A stretch of DNA of 64,000 bases from NCBI GenBank assembly GCA_031292485.1, contig JARLHA010000003.1, positions 186,001 to 250,000 of the forward strand. The letters are read 5' to 3'. This document shows, piece by piece, positions 43,890 to 53,417 of the stretch; the first letter of the stretch is position 1; each line of letters begins with the position of its first letter. The position numbers were made by a program, and so were the translations under genes. Below the pieces are notes generated by a model, which was not told the origin of the DNA, made no database searches, and saw only the letters and a list, made by a program, of their open reading frames with translations. This stretch comes from Mucilaginibacter sp. GTDB taxonomy: Bacteria; Bacteroidota; Bacteroidia; Sphingobacteriales; Sphingobacteriaceae.

Positions 43890-46800
43890 CTACCTCACTA
43901 TAACAATCTTATCATAATAAACCTTTTGGCCCAATGCTAATTTAAGGAGATAAGTACCCGGGGCCAGCCGCGATACATCGATTGTTTTCGAAAAATTACC
44001 TTGCGCAATTGCTTCCATGTCATTATAAACAATTAACCCGGCAGCATTCATTAAGGATAAATTTAAATTGTTATTTGCGGGCGATGCAAAAATAACATTG
44101 AGCTGATTGTTTGCCGGAACGGGGTAAACAACCAGTCCAATATCCCCATAACTGCCCTTGTTTGAAGTAAGCACATAAACATAATTATCAGATAACAACT
44201 GGCAACCCGTACTAAGGTTGATACCAACGGTGTAATTTCCACTTTTAGTTGGGATATAAGTCTGACCAGTAGCGCCATCAATTGCTTTACCATCAATATA
44301 CCATTGGTTCCCTGCCAAAAAATTAGAAGTAAGCGCTGTTCCATTGAGGCTAATTACAGGTTGAGTAAGGGAAACTGCCTGCCTTGCCGGGGCCGCGCAG
44401 CCAGGGCTTTGTAATTTCAGATCATAAAAATAGTAGTAAAAGTTTTTATAGTAGGCTGTATCAGTGCCTGAAACGGCATTATTACCATCAATGCTAAAAA
44501 TATTCCCTATTTTAAAAGGATATCCGGTAACCCCGGTATTGCTGCGGTAAATAGTCGCTGTACTGTCAAATACGGCAGTTAAGGTATAGGCGCCCGCGGC
44601 GGGCAGCCGTAAATTTAAAGGATATACGGCGCCCTGGTCGTTCGGATCGTCTGCTTGCGAGCCCGGAGCCGGATTAGTGCGGGTAGCAACCGCGTTAATT
44701 ACAGCCGTTGATACCACCTGGCCATTTGCGTTGGCAAGGTTAAAGGTTATTTTGCCGGAATTACCGATATATAAGCGTGCACTTTGAATTATCATGGGGA
44801 TGCGTGTGCTGAGATTGACATAGGGTGTAAATTGGTTATAACTACCGCCACTAAATACATATTTGGTAGCGGGGCCAATGCTTCCTTTAAAATCATTCAA
44901 ACCAGCGTAATAGTTATTACTTATTGGTGCCTGCGCAACAGTTACAGTCGAACCGAAGGCAAAAGGAATTGTATCGGCTAGATTTTGGTACCATAATATT
45001 TCTCCGTCGCCCAAACCCGAAAGCTGATAGTTCTTATTGTTATTGCAATAGTAAGCTGAAAAGCTGGTAATAGATGCCGGTGTATTGATAGTAACTGTTT
45101 CGGTTACCTGGTTGTTTGCAGGTATCAAATCATTGCCAAGGTTGGTTGATGCCGTTATGGTATAGAAAGCACCGGCAACAGCAGTAAAACTACCATTCAG
45201 TATAAATGCTTCCTGTTCCTGCGGTTGCAGGGTTGCGCTGTAGATTTGATTTAATGTAGTCACCGTTTTATCTGGACCAGTTATAATCACCTTTACGGGG
45301 ATGTTGCTGATCGGTTTACTCCCGTAATTTTTGATTATCACCGTAATTTGCGGGTTGCCGGGGCATACGCCTGTAACATCAGGGGAAACAATCGAAGCAA
45401 TTCCCGCGTCGATACTTGTTTGTAAAAATTGCACCCGATAATCCTGCGTTTCGCCTTTTTCATAGTTTCCACATGGCTTTATGATTGAGGTATCACTGGT
45501 TTCGGTCAGCACAACACGCAACAAGCTATAATTTCCGGGAACAACAGTTGCAGGAACTGTTATATTGGTGCTGTATACGCCGGTTCCGTTGAATACAGCG
45601 GTTGTAGCTACCAATTCATTTGCATCAAAAACACCGTTACCATTCCAGTCGACGTAAATTTTAGCAGCCTTATTAAAATTAGTGCCGCAAGTGCCCAGTG
45701 TAATACTTAACGGATATGTTTTACCCTGTTCCAGTTGAACGGTTTGATTGGTATGATCAGAATAGGTTGTGCAACCCGCAGGCGGGGTATAATTAATGCT
45801 TGAAAGTGAAAAGTTATTTACCCTTGAATCAGCATTGGATAATGGCCCGGATACACAATAGGCTTGTCCTCCAGAACCTGTTACGATCAACGAATAATCC
45901 TGCAATCCCCCCTGCAAAGAACCTTTGTGTGTTACGGTAATGGTATAAGCTTTACCCGGTACCGCTCCGGGGATGAAAACTTGTTCAACATTATCAACAA
46001 TGTTATCTCCTGCTTTTGCTGCTGCAGAGGGATTATTCGGGTCGAGTATCCAGGGATAAAAAGTAGTTGAACCATCACTGATCCGGATGTCGAGGTCGTT
46101 CACCAGTTTTGGGATCCGGCTGTTAATCACACCATCGGCAGTAGCTTGCCCTGCCGGGTCCGTCCATGATATAGTCGCGGATAAGGGCCCGTCTCCCGAA
46201 GCGACAACGTTGTAAGTCTGCGTTTGCCCCTGTGGCAGTGAAGTTTCTGTGACCAGACTTTTTGATCCGTTATCTATTAATGCCTGTGCTGCTTTCTTCA
46301 TATCCAGCAGCCCCCAGCCGTAAATATAATCGGGGCCGGCATTGCCCGCATCAAAGGCGGTATGGCAGGCAAGCCCTTTTAGGGTTGCCGCCCGCATAAA
46401 AGTGCCGTTATGCTTTTGAGCAAAATATTCCTGCAAAAGGTATAGTGAGCCGGTAACATTCGGCGCAGCCATGGATGTCCCTGACAGGGTAATGTAAGTG
46501 CTTGACGTGGCAGAGCCTGCCGAAGTTACGTTAACGCCATCGGCAACAATATCCGGCTTTATCCGGCCATCGTCTGTTGGCCCCCAACTGCTGAAACTAG
46601 CGATAGAAATATCCCGGCTGCTTGCCGGGCCATTGGGCAATGGATTTACAGCACCTACTGTGAGTATATTTTTTGCATTGCCTGTGGTACTGATCACATC
46701 GTAACCATCATTGCTGCTAATTGTTGAAGGCCTTGGGCCTTTATCAACTATTGTTTGATTATTGATACTTTGATAACCGTAGTAATCTTGCCCTAATGCA

Positions 46801-47624
46801 GGTCCCGGGTAGGCATGCGCATTTCCGGCCGACTCAACAATTAAATAATAAGGTGCGTTAAAAGCGATCTGGTCATACTGCAGGGTCCGGGTTCCGTAAA
46901 ACCCCAAATTATAATCCACCGTATCGCCGGGTAAACCGTACCATTCCCATCGGTTTTGGTCGCTGTTAAAATTCCAGCCCGCTTCGTCGCCGTAGGAGTG
47001 ATTAGACAACAATAAGCCCGATGCAGCGGCAGTCATCTTCGATACATCATTATCAAAATAATATGAGTGCAGGGTAGCAGCATTAAACGCCATTCCCTTT
47101 GCGGGTGGATACACACCTTTTGCTATCATAGTTCCGGCCACATGGGTGGCATGGTCGGCAACAGGCTGCGAGTCTTCCAGCGTTACGGTCTTTCCTGAAA
47201 ACTCCTGGTGAGTTTTGTCAACTTCGCCGCCATCCCAAATGGCTAGCTTATCATTTAAAAACGTACTTGATCCCGAAAGGCTCAATCCCAAATTCCCCCC
47301 TGGCTGAAGCGCATTGGTTTGGGTAGTGGCAGCGGCGACAATATTGTCGTAGGTGATTATATAAACAGGGTAACCCAGCCCGTTCACTCCCTGAAGTAAG
47401 GCTAATCCTCCATTTTTTGTTTTGGTAATTACAGGCCATCCATGGTTTTTCGCCAGTGCAAGTGCCTTTTGATAATTTGCTTCGAATAAAACGTTTAACC
47501 GGGCGGAGTTATCCGCCAACTCCCTCTTTTTTTCATCAGAAACCAATTTCTGCTGAGCCGACGTTCCAGATGCCATACACAGGAAAAAAAACAGTATTAA
47601 AAACGCAGTGTAAAGTTTATGCAT
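43890..47624 (-). CDS. Secreted subtilisin-like (S8) serine peptidase with T9SS sorting domain
   Basis: The frame is open to 47642; the ATG at 47624 gives a signal peptide (MHKLYTAFLILFFFLCMASG) and 1244 residues. Numbering from 47642, the S8 triad is Asp137 (AIWDGGEVD), His164 (HATHVAG) and Ser390 (GTSMAAPNVTG), with Asn274 in ESAGNAHAYPG for the oxyanion hole. After the peptidase come a proprotein-convertase-like beta domain (SATISWTDPAGQA), a GEVED domain (KIYVDWNGNGVFDANELV to GETQDYRV), a CARDB-like Ig domain (ITVIIKNYGSKPI) and Ig-like repeats. The C-terminus (YPVPANNQLNV, GTYLLKLALGQKVYYDKIVI) is a type A sorting signal for type IX secretion. It is probably a surface-bound or released protease; its cognate export motor genes lie at 20150-24868. 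Confidence 0.93.
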   Translation of the reverse strand: MHKLYTAFLILFFFLCMASGTSAQQKLVSDEKKRELADNSARLNVLFEANYQKALALAKNHGWPVITKTKNGGLALLQGVNGLGYPVYIITYDNIVAAATTQTNALQPGGNLGLSLSGSSTFLNDKLAIWDGGEVDKTHQEFSGKTVTLEDSQPVADHATHVAGTMIAKGVYPPAKGMAFNAATLHSYYFDNDVSKMTAAASGLLLSNHSYGDEAGWNFNSDQNRWEWYGLPGDTVDYNLGFYGTRTLQYDQIAFNAPYYLIVESAGNAHAYPGPALGQDYYGYQSINNQTIVDKGPRPSTISSNDGYDVISTTGNAKNILTVGAVNPLPNGPASSRDISIASFSSWGPTDDGRIKPDIVADGVNVTSAGSATSSTYITLSGTSMAAPNVTGSLYLLQEYFAQKHNGTFMRAATLKGLACHTAFDAGNAGPDYIYGWGLLDMKKAAQALIDNGSKSLVTETSLPQGQTQTYNVVASGDGPLSATISWTDPAGQATADGVINSRIPKLVNDLDIRISDGSTTFYPWILDPNNPSAAAKAGDNIVDNVEQVFIPGAVPGKAYTITVTHKGSLQGGLQDYSLIVTGSGGQAYCVSGPLSNADSRVNNFSLSSINYTPPAGCTTYSDHTNQTVQLEQGKTYPLSITLGTCGTNFNKAAKIYVDWNGNGVFDANELVATTAVFNGTGVYSTNITVPATVVPGNYSLLRVVLTETSDTSIIKPCGNYEKGETQDYRVQFLQTSIDAGIASIVSPDVTGVCPGNPQITVIIKNYGSKPISNIPVKVIITGPDKTVTTLNQIYSATLQPQEQEAFILNGSFTAVAGAFYTITASTNLGNDLIPANNQVTETVTINTPASITSFSAYYCNNNKNYQLSGLGDGEILWYQNLADTIPFAFGSTVTVAQAPISNNYYAGLNDFKGSIGPATKYVFSGGSYNQFTPYVNLSTRIPMIIQSARLYIGNSGKITFNLANANGQVVSTAVINAVATRTNPAPGSQADDPNDQGAVYPLNLRLPAAGAYTLTAVFDSTATIYRSNTGVTGYPFKIGNIFSIDGNNAVSGTDTAYYKNFYYYFYDLKLQSPGCAAPARQAVSLTQPVISLNGTALTSNFLAGNQWYIDGKAIDGATGQTYIPTKSGNYTVGINLSTGCQLLSDNYVYVLTSNKGSYGDIGLVVYPVPANNQLNVIFASPANNNLNLSLMNAAGLIVYNDMEAIAQGNFSKTIDVSRLAPGTYLLKLALGQKVYYDKIVIVR

Positions 47625-47871
47625 CGTCCGATAAGCAATCAAAAAGATCTCGATAATTGAAAAATTAAAAAATTAACTTCAGGAGTACAATATATCAGGA
47701 ATTTGATTATTTACTTGCATCTAAATAAAAATATCAAAGCAGACTAACTACCACATTATTAATAAATTATTCCTAAAAACAATATCTTTTTACGAAACCT
47801 TTCCAGTTTCTTTACGTAAAAAGGCTTGATAAGTTTACAGATTACGCACTTTTCCGTATAAAGGGTTGTAT

Positions 47872-47905
47872 TTATTAACAACTTGTTGATAATAAATGTT
47901 AATAA
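47872..47905. promoter_or_regulatory. Inverted repeat upstream of the first T9SS paralogue
   Basis: TTATTAACA (47872-47880) and TGTTAATAA (47897-47905) are exact complements separated by 16 bp that contain TTGTTGATAA. The site lies 66 bp before the TTG start at 47972. The same two words, TGTTAATAA and TTGTTGATAA, recur upstream of the 53418 gene. Confidence 0.4.
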
Positions 47906-47971
47906 GACGGTAATTTTATTAAATATTTACGCGAATTGCTTAAAACATTTTATGTATTAAAATTGACTATA

Positions 47972-50900
47972 TTGAAAACACGTATTTTACCACTCATTAT
48001 CGCGCTTTCAGTATTTATTGGAGTTCAAAAATCTGATGCCCAGATAACCTATACCTGGCAGGGAGGCACTTCAGGTTCATGGAATACCCCTTCAAACTGG
48101 TCAGTATTAGGGATTACACAAATATTACTTTACCCCGGAAGCCTTCTGACTACTGATATCGCTGTTATTGGCACCAGCAATTCAGCAGTCACCAATATCA
48201 CTTATACCGGCACGCATACTATTGCCCAGATTCAAACAAACGGCTATTCAACCAACGGTATAGCCATAACGTTTACAGGCACTACTCCAACCCTTAATAT
48301 CTCCAATGGCTTGAATATAGGACAACAAAATGGCAGCATGGTGGGCTTAGCTTTCAGCGGATCCGGAACAGCTTCCATCGGGGGAACATCGTCGTTTGGT
48401 TACCAGCAGTCAATGTCAATTGCCTCCGGAACAACGGTTTCATTTATATCAGGCAGCACACTTGATTTTACAAATAACCAGGGTACATTAACCAACAATG
48501 GTACGCTCAATTTTACCAGCAGCACTTTTAAACTCGGATACAATGCCACCTTATCGACCCCCGGAACGGTAATAGCCAATAGTACTGATTTTAATATGTC
48601 AAATGCGTCGGCATACATCACCTATGGCGGTAAATTTGTGGCCAATTCTTGTACCTTTGAAATACCGAGCGGAGCGTATATCAAAAGCACTAGTGCGTCG
48701 TCGGCGTTTACTACTACGGGCAGTACCTTCGCAATGACAGGCAGCGGAGGAGGTGCATATATTTATAATAATGGTACTTATAAGGACCATGCGTCCACCT
48801 ATAATATGTCCGGCCAGGCCGCTTATCTGCAAAATGTAAGCGGAGCAACTATGTCTTTACGGGGAGCGACGGTAAATTTCAGTACTTCCACTGGCGCCAA
48901 TGCTCAATATATCAACAACGCCGGTACTTTTACGATCGACTCTGCGTCAACCATCAACGCCGCCACCTATCAGTGTTATATAACTAATTCAGGCACATTT
49001 TATGCGGGCACTTCCGGTTCGTCGTGTATCATTACATTAAGCGGTCAGGGGGCAAATGTTGCCAACACAGGCACATTTAAGCTTGGGTCAACATCAATCA
49101 TATATCCATCAAGCTACCAGGCAAATGTAACCAACACAAGTCCGGGCGTTTTTACATTACAATCGGATGCTAACGGAACAGCGGCTATTGGCGCCCTCAG
49201 TTCAACAGCAACCTGCACCGGAACATTCAACACCGAACGCTATTTCCAGGGAAGCACTACTTATGACAACACAAAAAAGCGGTGGCTGGCCCGCAATTAC
49301 CGCATTATTTCATCGCCTGTTTACAATAGCACACAAGTAAACAGCAACAATGTTTATGGTTTAAATTATATTGTTGGGGCAACCGCAGGCCTCACGACCA
49401 CAGCTAACAGTGCAACCAACGCTTTTATTACGGGCTGTACCGGTGGGAGCACCAGTGCAGGCAATCCATCTATCTACCTGTACCGCGAAAGTTACACTCC
49501 ATCTAACGCAACATTTACCAGTGGCAACTATTTGGGCATCACGAATATTGCCAATTCAAGCACCTCGGGAACTATTACGGCCAGCGATGGCGGCACTTAT
49601 AGCATACCTGTCGGTAACGGAGTTTTTTTCTTTTTCAGAGGGGCGGCAACCAATTGGTCTACCAGAACAGTAAGTCCTTATATAGCGCCAGAAAACGTCA
49701 CCTTAACATCTACCGGAAATATTAACCAGCAATCAATAACTGTTAAAGACTGGTACTCCCCTACATTGTCAAGCCTTGGGTATACAGGCTCGGGCACAAC
49801 AGGTAATTATAACGTTCGCGGGTATAATATGGTGGGCAACCCCTACCCCTGTACTATCGACTGGTGTACAGCCTATTCGGGTACTGGGATAACACGCACC
49901 AATATTAATCCGACTATTTATGTTTATAACCCGGTTACCAATCAGTTTGATAGCTACTTAGCAACGTCTTCATCGGGTGGAACGGGGACTGGAAATGGTT
50001 CGAGGTATATCATGAGCGGGCAGGGCTTTTTTGTTCAGGCTAATACCACAGGTGCGTCGCTTGTATTTACGGAATCAGCTAAAGCGGCCGCTATGCAGCT
50101 TACGGGTGGTAATCTATTAATGGGCACACCTGCTACCCAAACCGCCGGCAACCAATTATTGCGTTTGAAGTTTTCGATTGATAGTTTGAATTATGATGAT
50201 ATTGTCATTGGATTTAACGCATCCGCATCAGCAAAATACAACGTTAACGAAGACGCTGCTTATATTAAAGGAATGAATGCCATGGAAGGGTTATCAAGCT
50301 TTTCCGACGACAGCGTTAAACTCGCCGTTAATTTTCTGCCGCTGCCAAAACTTAACACACAGGTGATCAGGCTAAATGTTGAGGCAGCTCAAACAGGCAG
50401 GTACACGTTTCAAAAAACGGCTTTGAATTCCATCCCTCAGTTATATGAAATTTGGTTAATGGATAAACTAAAGAAAGATTCGCTGGATATTCGTAATAAT
50501 TCTACGTATGCTTTTGATGTGGATTTAAAAGATACCACCACCTACGGAAGCAACCGTTTTCAGTTGGTTATCCGTCAAAATCCTGCTCTAATGGTACATC
50601 TGTTAAATTTCACAGGGGCAAAAACATCAGATGGCGCACAAATTACCTGGAAAACTGAAAACGAAGAAAATTATACCAATTTTACAGTTGAAAGAAGTAG
50701 TGACGGAGGCATCAATTTTAATGCTTTAGGCGGTGCTGCGTCAAACGCGCTGGGAACTTACAGCTTTCTTGATAAAAACCCACCAGTGGCCACAGACATG
50801 TACCGCTTAAAGATAGTGGACCTGAACGGCACCGCCAGCTATTCAAATATTGTTACGTTGATGTACTCCAACACCACCAATACCCTGGCAGACAATATCA

Positions 50901-51208
50901 GCATTTATCCTAATCCAGTAAGTACTATGATAAACCTGGGCATTAATCAGCCCGCAGCCGTTTCACAATCAGGAATATCAAGCCTGCATAGTAACTCCAT
51001 AATACAAAGTTCGACTGCTATAACAAGCGAAGTATCTTATAATATCAGGATAGTTAATATTACTGGTTCAGTTGTGAAAAGCGCCACTACAAACCAAACT
51101 ACCTGGCAGGATAATGTTGGCAATCTTCTACCTGGTACATACATCATCCAGGTAACAAAAAATAAAGATAACAGTATAGTGGGGAAAGCAACCTTCATTA
51201 AATTATAA
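47972..51208 (+). CDS. Large T9SS cargo protein, beta-solenoid-like N-terminus, shared C-terminal module
   Basis: The frame opens at 47936, but TTG at 47972 (MKTRILPLIIALSVFIG) matches the start of the paralogue at 51551 (MKTRILICFVLIGF) and gives a signal peptide cleaved after SDA. The product is 1078 residues; positions below count from 47936. It starts with a WxG...W...NW element (TYTWQGGTSGSWNTPSNW) and about 350 residues of Gly/Ser/Thr-rich short strand repeats (NNGTLNFTSSTF, NAGTFTIDSAS, NSGTFYAGTSGS) that suggest a beta-solenoid. From about 434 on is the module shared with the 53418 and 59898 genes: RNYRIISSPVY, GNPSIYLYRE, VRGYNMVGNPYP, SGQGFFVQAN, WLMDKLKKDSLDIRN, NFTVERSSDGG. The end is a T9SS type A sorting signal (ISIYPNPVSTMINL, LPGTYIIQV, KATFIKL). 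The function is unknown; adhesin-like. Confidence 0.88.
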   Translation: MKTRILPLIIALSVFIGVQKSDAQITYTWQGGTSGSWNTPSNWSVLGITQILLYPGSLLTTDIAVIGTSNSAVTNITYTGTHTIAQIQTNGYSTNGIAITFTGTTPTLNISNGLNIGQQNGSMVGLAFSGSGTASIGGTSSFGYQQSMSIASGTTVSFISGSTLDFTNNQGTLTNNGTLNFTSSTFKLGYNATLSTPGTVIANSTDFNMSNASAYITYGGKFVANSCTFEIPSGAYIKSTSASSAFTTTGSTFAMTGSGGGAYIYNNGTYKDHASTYNMSGQAAYLQNVSGATMSLRGATVNFSTSTGANAQYINNAGTFTIDSASTINAATYQCYITNSGTFYAGTSGSSCIITLSGQGANVANTGTFKLGSTSIIYPSSYQANVTNTSPGVFTLQSDANGTAAIGALSSTATCTGTFNTERYFQGSTTYDNTKKRWLARNYRIISSPVYNSTQVNSNNVYGLNYIVGATAGLTTTANSATNAFITGCTGGSTSAGNPSIYLYRESYTPSNATFTSGNYLGITNIANSSTSGTITASDGGTYSIPVGNGVFFFFRGAATNWSTRTVSPYIAPENVTLTSTGNINQQSITVKDWYSPTLSSLGYTGSGTTGNYNVRGYNMVGNPYPCTIDWCTAYSGTGITRTNINPTIYVYNPVTNQFDSYLATSSSGGTGTGNGSRYIMSGQGFFVQANTTGASLVFTESAKAAAMQLTGGNLLMGTPATQTAGNQLLRLKFSIDSLNYDDIVIGFNASASAKYNVNEDAAYIKGMNAMEGLSSFSDDSVKLAVNFLPLPKLNTQVIRLNVEAAQTGRYTFQKTALNSIPQLYEIWLMDKLKKDSLDIRNNSTYAFDVDLKDTTTYGSNRFQLVIRQNPALMVHLLNFTGAKTSDGAQITWKTENEENYTNFTVERSSDGGINFNALGGAASNALGTYSFLDKNPPVATDMYRLKIVDLNGTASYSNIVTLMYSNTTNTLADNISIYPNPVSTMINLGINQPAAVSQSGISSLHSNSIIQSSTAITSEVSYNIRIVNITGSVVKSATTNQTTWQDNVGNLLPGTYIIQVTKNKDNSIVGKATFIKL

Positions 51209-51550
51209 CGCCCGGGCTATTAAACAAAAAGACGAACCCCGGAAACTACCTTCAAGCGTTGTTTCGCCATCGTCATTCGAGCAAACCTTCGGGGGCCGTA
51301 TCTCTTTTTCGGGTAAAAACGGGGAATATTTTCTTAAATATTGGGGAGGATAAATTTTAAATTCACACACCTCGTTAATCCATAAGAAACAACTTATATT
51401 TTTGATTAACGACAATTTTCATAGAAGAAATTTTCAAATATAATAGACATTCTTTTCATTTTATTCCACATATTTTCATACATTGGTAACCCTTCACCAT
51501 TTATGGCAGAGATATTGCCATATATGTTTTGATAATTTATTGGAGCAACC
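51209..51550. other. Gap before the short T9SS paralogue
   Basis: This 342-bp stretch contains no gene. A minus-strand frame (51203-51415) exists but overlaps the end of the previous gene and looks random. The right half is AT-rich and should contain the promoter of the 51551 gene. Confidence 0.5.
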
Positions 51551-52840
51551 TTGAAAACACGAATACTCATTTGTTTTGTGCTAATCGGATTTTTGTCGGC
51601 CTATAAAAACACTGGTGCAGTTTGCTTTGCAAATATTTCTCATCCGGCATTAAACCGAATGAGCATCCGCAACCATTCAATTCATATTGCCGGCCCTAAT
51701 ATTAACAAAAGGGCTGCAACTAATTATAAACACTGCCCGAACATCAGTAAATATAAAGCCCAACCTGCAGCACTTGATAGCATCACCAAATTACTCCGTA
51801 TACAATTATACCTCGATCAGTATAATTATGATGAAATCGTGATCGGTTTTAATTCAGGTGCTAAAACAACGTACGATTTTAATGAAGATTCAAAATATTT
51901 GCCCGGCATCAATGCCCCCGAAGGGCTTTCAAGCTATTCGAGTGACGGCGTACCTTTGTCAATAAATTTGGTGCCACTTCCAAAGCAACACCCTGAAATA
52001 ATAAAACTCAATGTGGAGGCCGAAAATAGTGGGCCCTTTACTTTCAAACGCACACAACTTGATCAGATCCCGCAGAATTACAATATCTGGCTGAAAGATA
52101 ATTACAAAAAAGATTCAGTAAACCTTAGGCTTGATTCAAATTATGCATTTATTGTAAACAAGGCCGATAGCGCCACCTTCGGAAGCAGTCGTTTTAGTGT
52201 AGTTATTAACCAGGAACCGACACCTGCGTTTAAACTACTTGATTTTAACGTCACAAAAGCTGCTACCGGTGCGCAAATATTCTGGAATACACAAAACGAA
52301 ACAAATTCTACAACGTTTGCCATCGAAAGAAGCAACGATGGGGGCGTAATATTCGAAACTTTAGATTGCCTTAAATCTTCGGCGTCCGGAAATTACAGCT
52401 ACACGGATAACAATCCCCCGGCCGCTTCTGATGAATACCGCTTAAAAATTACTGATCTTAATGGCGCCGTCACTTTCTCAAATACTGTTACTGTTATCTT
52501 TGGCAATACAACAAAGCTCATTACCGGCAATATCAGTATTTTTCCGAATCCGACCAGCAATATGATTAATATTGCTATTAATCAAGGCAGCAATAATAAT
52601 TCCGCCAGCACGCTTACCACGCAAAGCACCAGTTCGTTCCTGTCGCTCGCAGCCAACACAAACCTTTCATACAGTATTAATATTGTAAGTATATCAGGGG
52701 GTATTATTAAAACAGTTACCTCATCAGCGGCCATCTGGCAGGGGGATATTGTCAACCTTTTACCCGGAACCTATATCATTACAGTTATTAATAATAATGA
52801 TAAAAAGCTGGTGGGGCGCAGCACATTTGTAAAGCTATAA
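51551..52840 (+). CDS. Short T9SS paralogue holding little more than the distal half of the shared module
   Basis: The 429-residue protein starts at TTG (MKTRILICFVLIGFLSAY, signal peptide). About 50 unique residues follow, then from about residue 70 it aligns with the last 360 residues of the neighbouring large proteins: LRIQLYLDQYNYDEIVIGFN, GINAPEGLSSYSSDG, IWLKDNYKKDSVNLR, FAIERSNDGG, YRLKITDLNGAVTFSN. The type A sorting signal is complete (ISIFPNPTSNMINI, LLPGTYIITVINN, STFVKL). The N-terminal variable domain and the first half of the module (RNYR...SSPV to SGQGFF) are missing. It has an intact signal and frame, so it looks like a functional short form rather than a pseudogene. Confidence 0.85.
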   Translation: MKTRILICFVLIGFLSAYKNTGAVCFANISHPALNRMSIRNHSIHIAGPNINKRAATNYKHCPNISKYKAQPAALDSITKLLRIQLYLDQYNYDEIVIGFNSGAKTTYDFNEDSKYLPGINAPEGLSSYSSDGVPLSINLVPLPKQHPEIIKLNVEAENSGPFTFKRTQLDQIPQNYNIWLKDNYKKDSVNLRLDSNYAFIVNKADSATFGSSRFSVVINQEPTPAFKLLDFNVTKAATGAQIFWNTQNETNSTTFAIERSNDGGVIFETLDCLKSSASGNYSYTDNNPPAASDEYRLKITDLNGAVTFSNTVTVIFGNTTKLITGNISIFPNPTSNMINIAINQGSNNNSASTLTTQSTSSFLSLAANTNLSYSINIVSISGGIIKTVTSSAAIWQGDIVNLLPGTYIITVINNNDKKLVGRSTFVKL

Positions 52841-53402
52841 AACAAACGTTTATTGGTTTACAACCTTCTGTATTATTAAAAATGGATTTCCCCGAAATCT
52901 GTTCTGCTAATTCCGGGATCCCGGCGCTCCCAAAGCGAAATACAATTAAACTTCATTCCTGAATAGAGCAGATAGTTAGCTATCCAGGCAAAATCTGCGA
53001 AATTAAAAATTAATCTTAAAGAATAAAACTTACCCCCCCCCTGATACAGCACATCATTCTGTTTCTTCAGCTAACACCTTCTGTTAACCATTAGTATAAT
53101 CACATCAAACAAACTCATAAATATTCCCCGTTATTTAATTAACAAATGGGCGGCAATGACTGAACGCAACATTGTTTTCCACATCCAAAATCAACAAATG
53201 TTAATAAACCCACTGTTTGTTGATAAATACACCGTTCATTTGCCAGACATGCGGTTTTTTGCACGAAGAAAAACTATTTAATTTACAACAATGACGCGCC
53301 GCGTTATTATTGATTTTGATAAATTAACTATTAGTATAGCCCCTTTTGTAAACAAGGTGAATTTTGGATAGCTTTTTTAGTTATTGAAAATACCTTTCAT
53401 AA
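52841..53402. other. Intergenic region upstream of the 1.8-kresidue T9SS protein
   Basis: A 562-bp gap without a gene. It holds a C8 run at about 53034 and an operator-like inverted repeat at 53190-53224. The last 100 bp are strongly AT-rich, as expected for a promoter. Confidence 0.5.
53190..53224. promoter_or_regulatory. Inverted repeat upstream of the 53418 gene
   Basis: ATCAACAAA (53190-53198) and TTTGTTGAT (53216-53224) are exact complements with a 17-bp spacer that contains TGTTAATAA. It uses the same words as the site at 47872-47905, though arranged the other way round. Confidence 0.4.
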
Positions 53403-53417
53403 ATGATTGGAAACTCA

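Noticed and set aside
51203..51415. 70-codon minus-strand frame after the first T9SS paralogue
   Set aside because: It overlaps the end of the upstream gene and shows no family likeness; probably chance.
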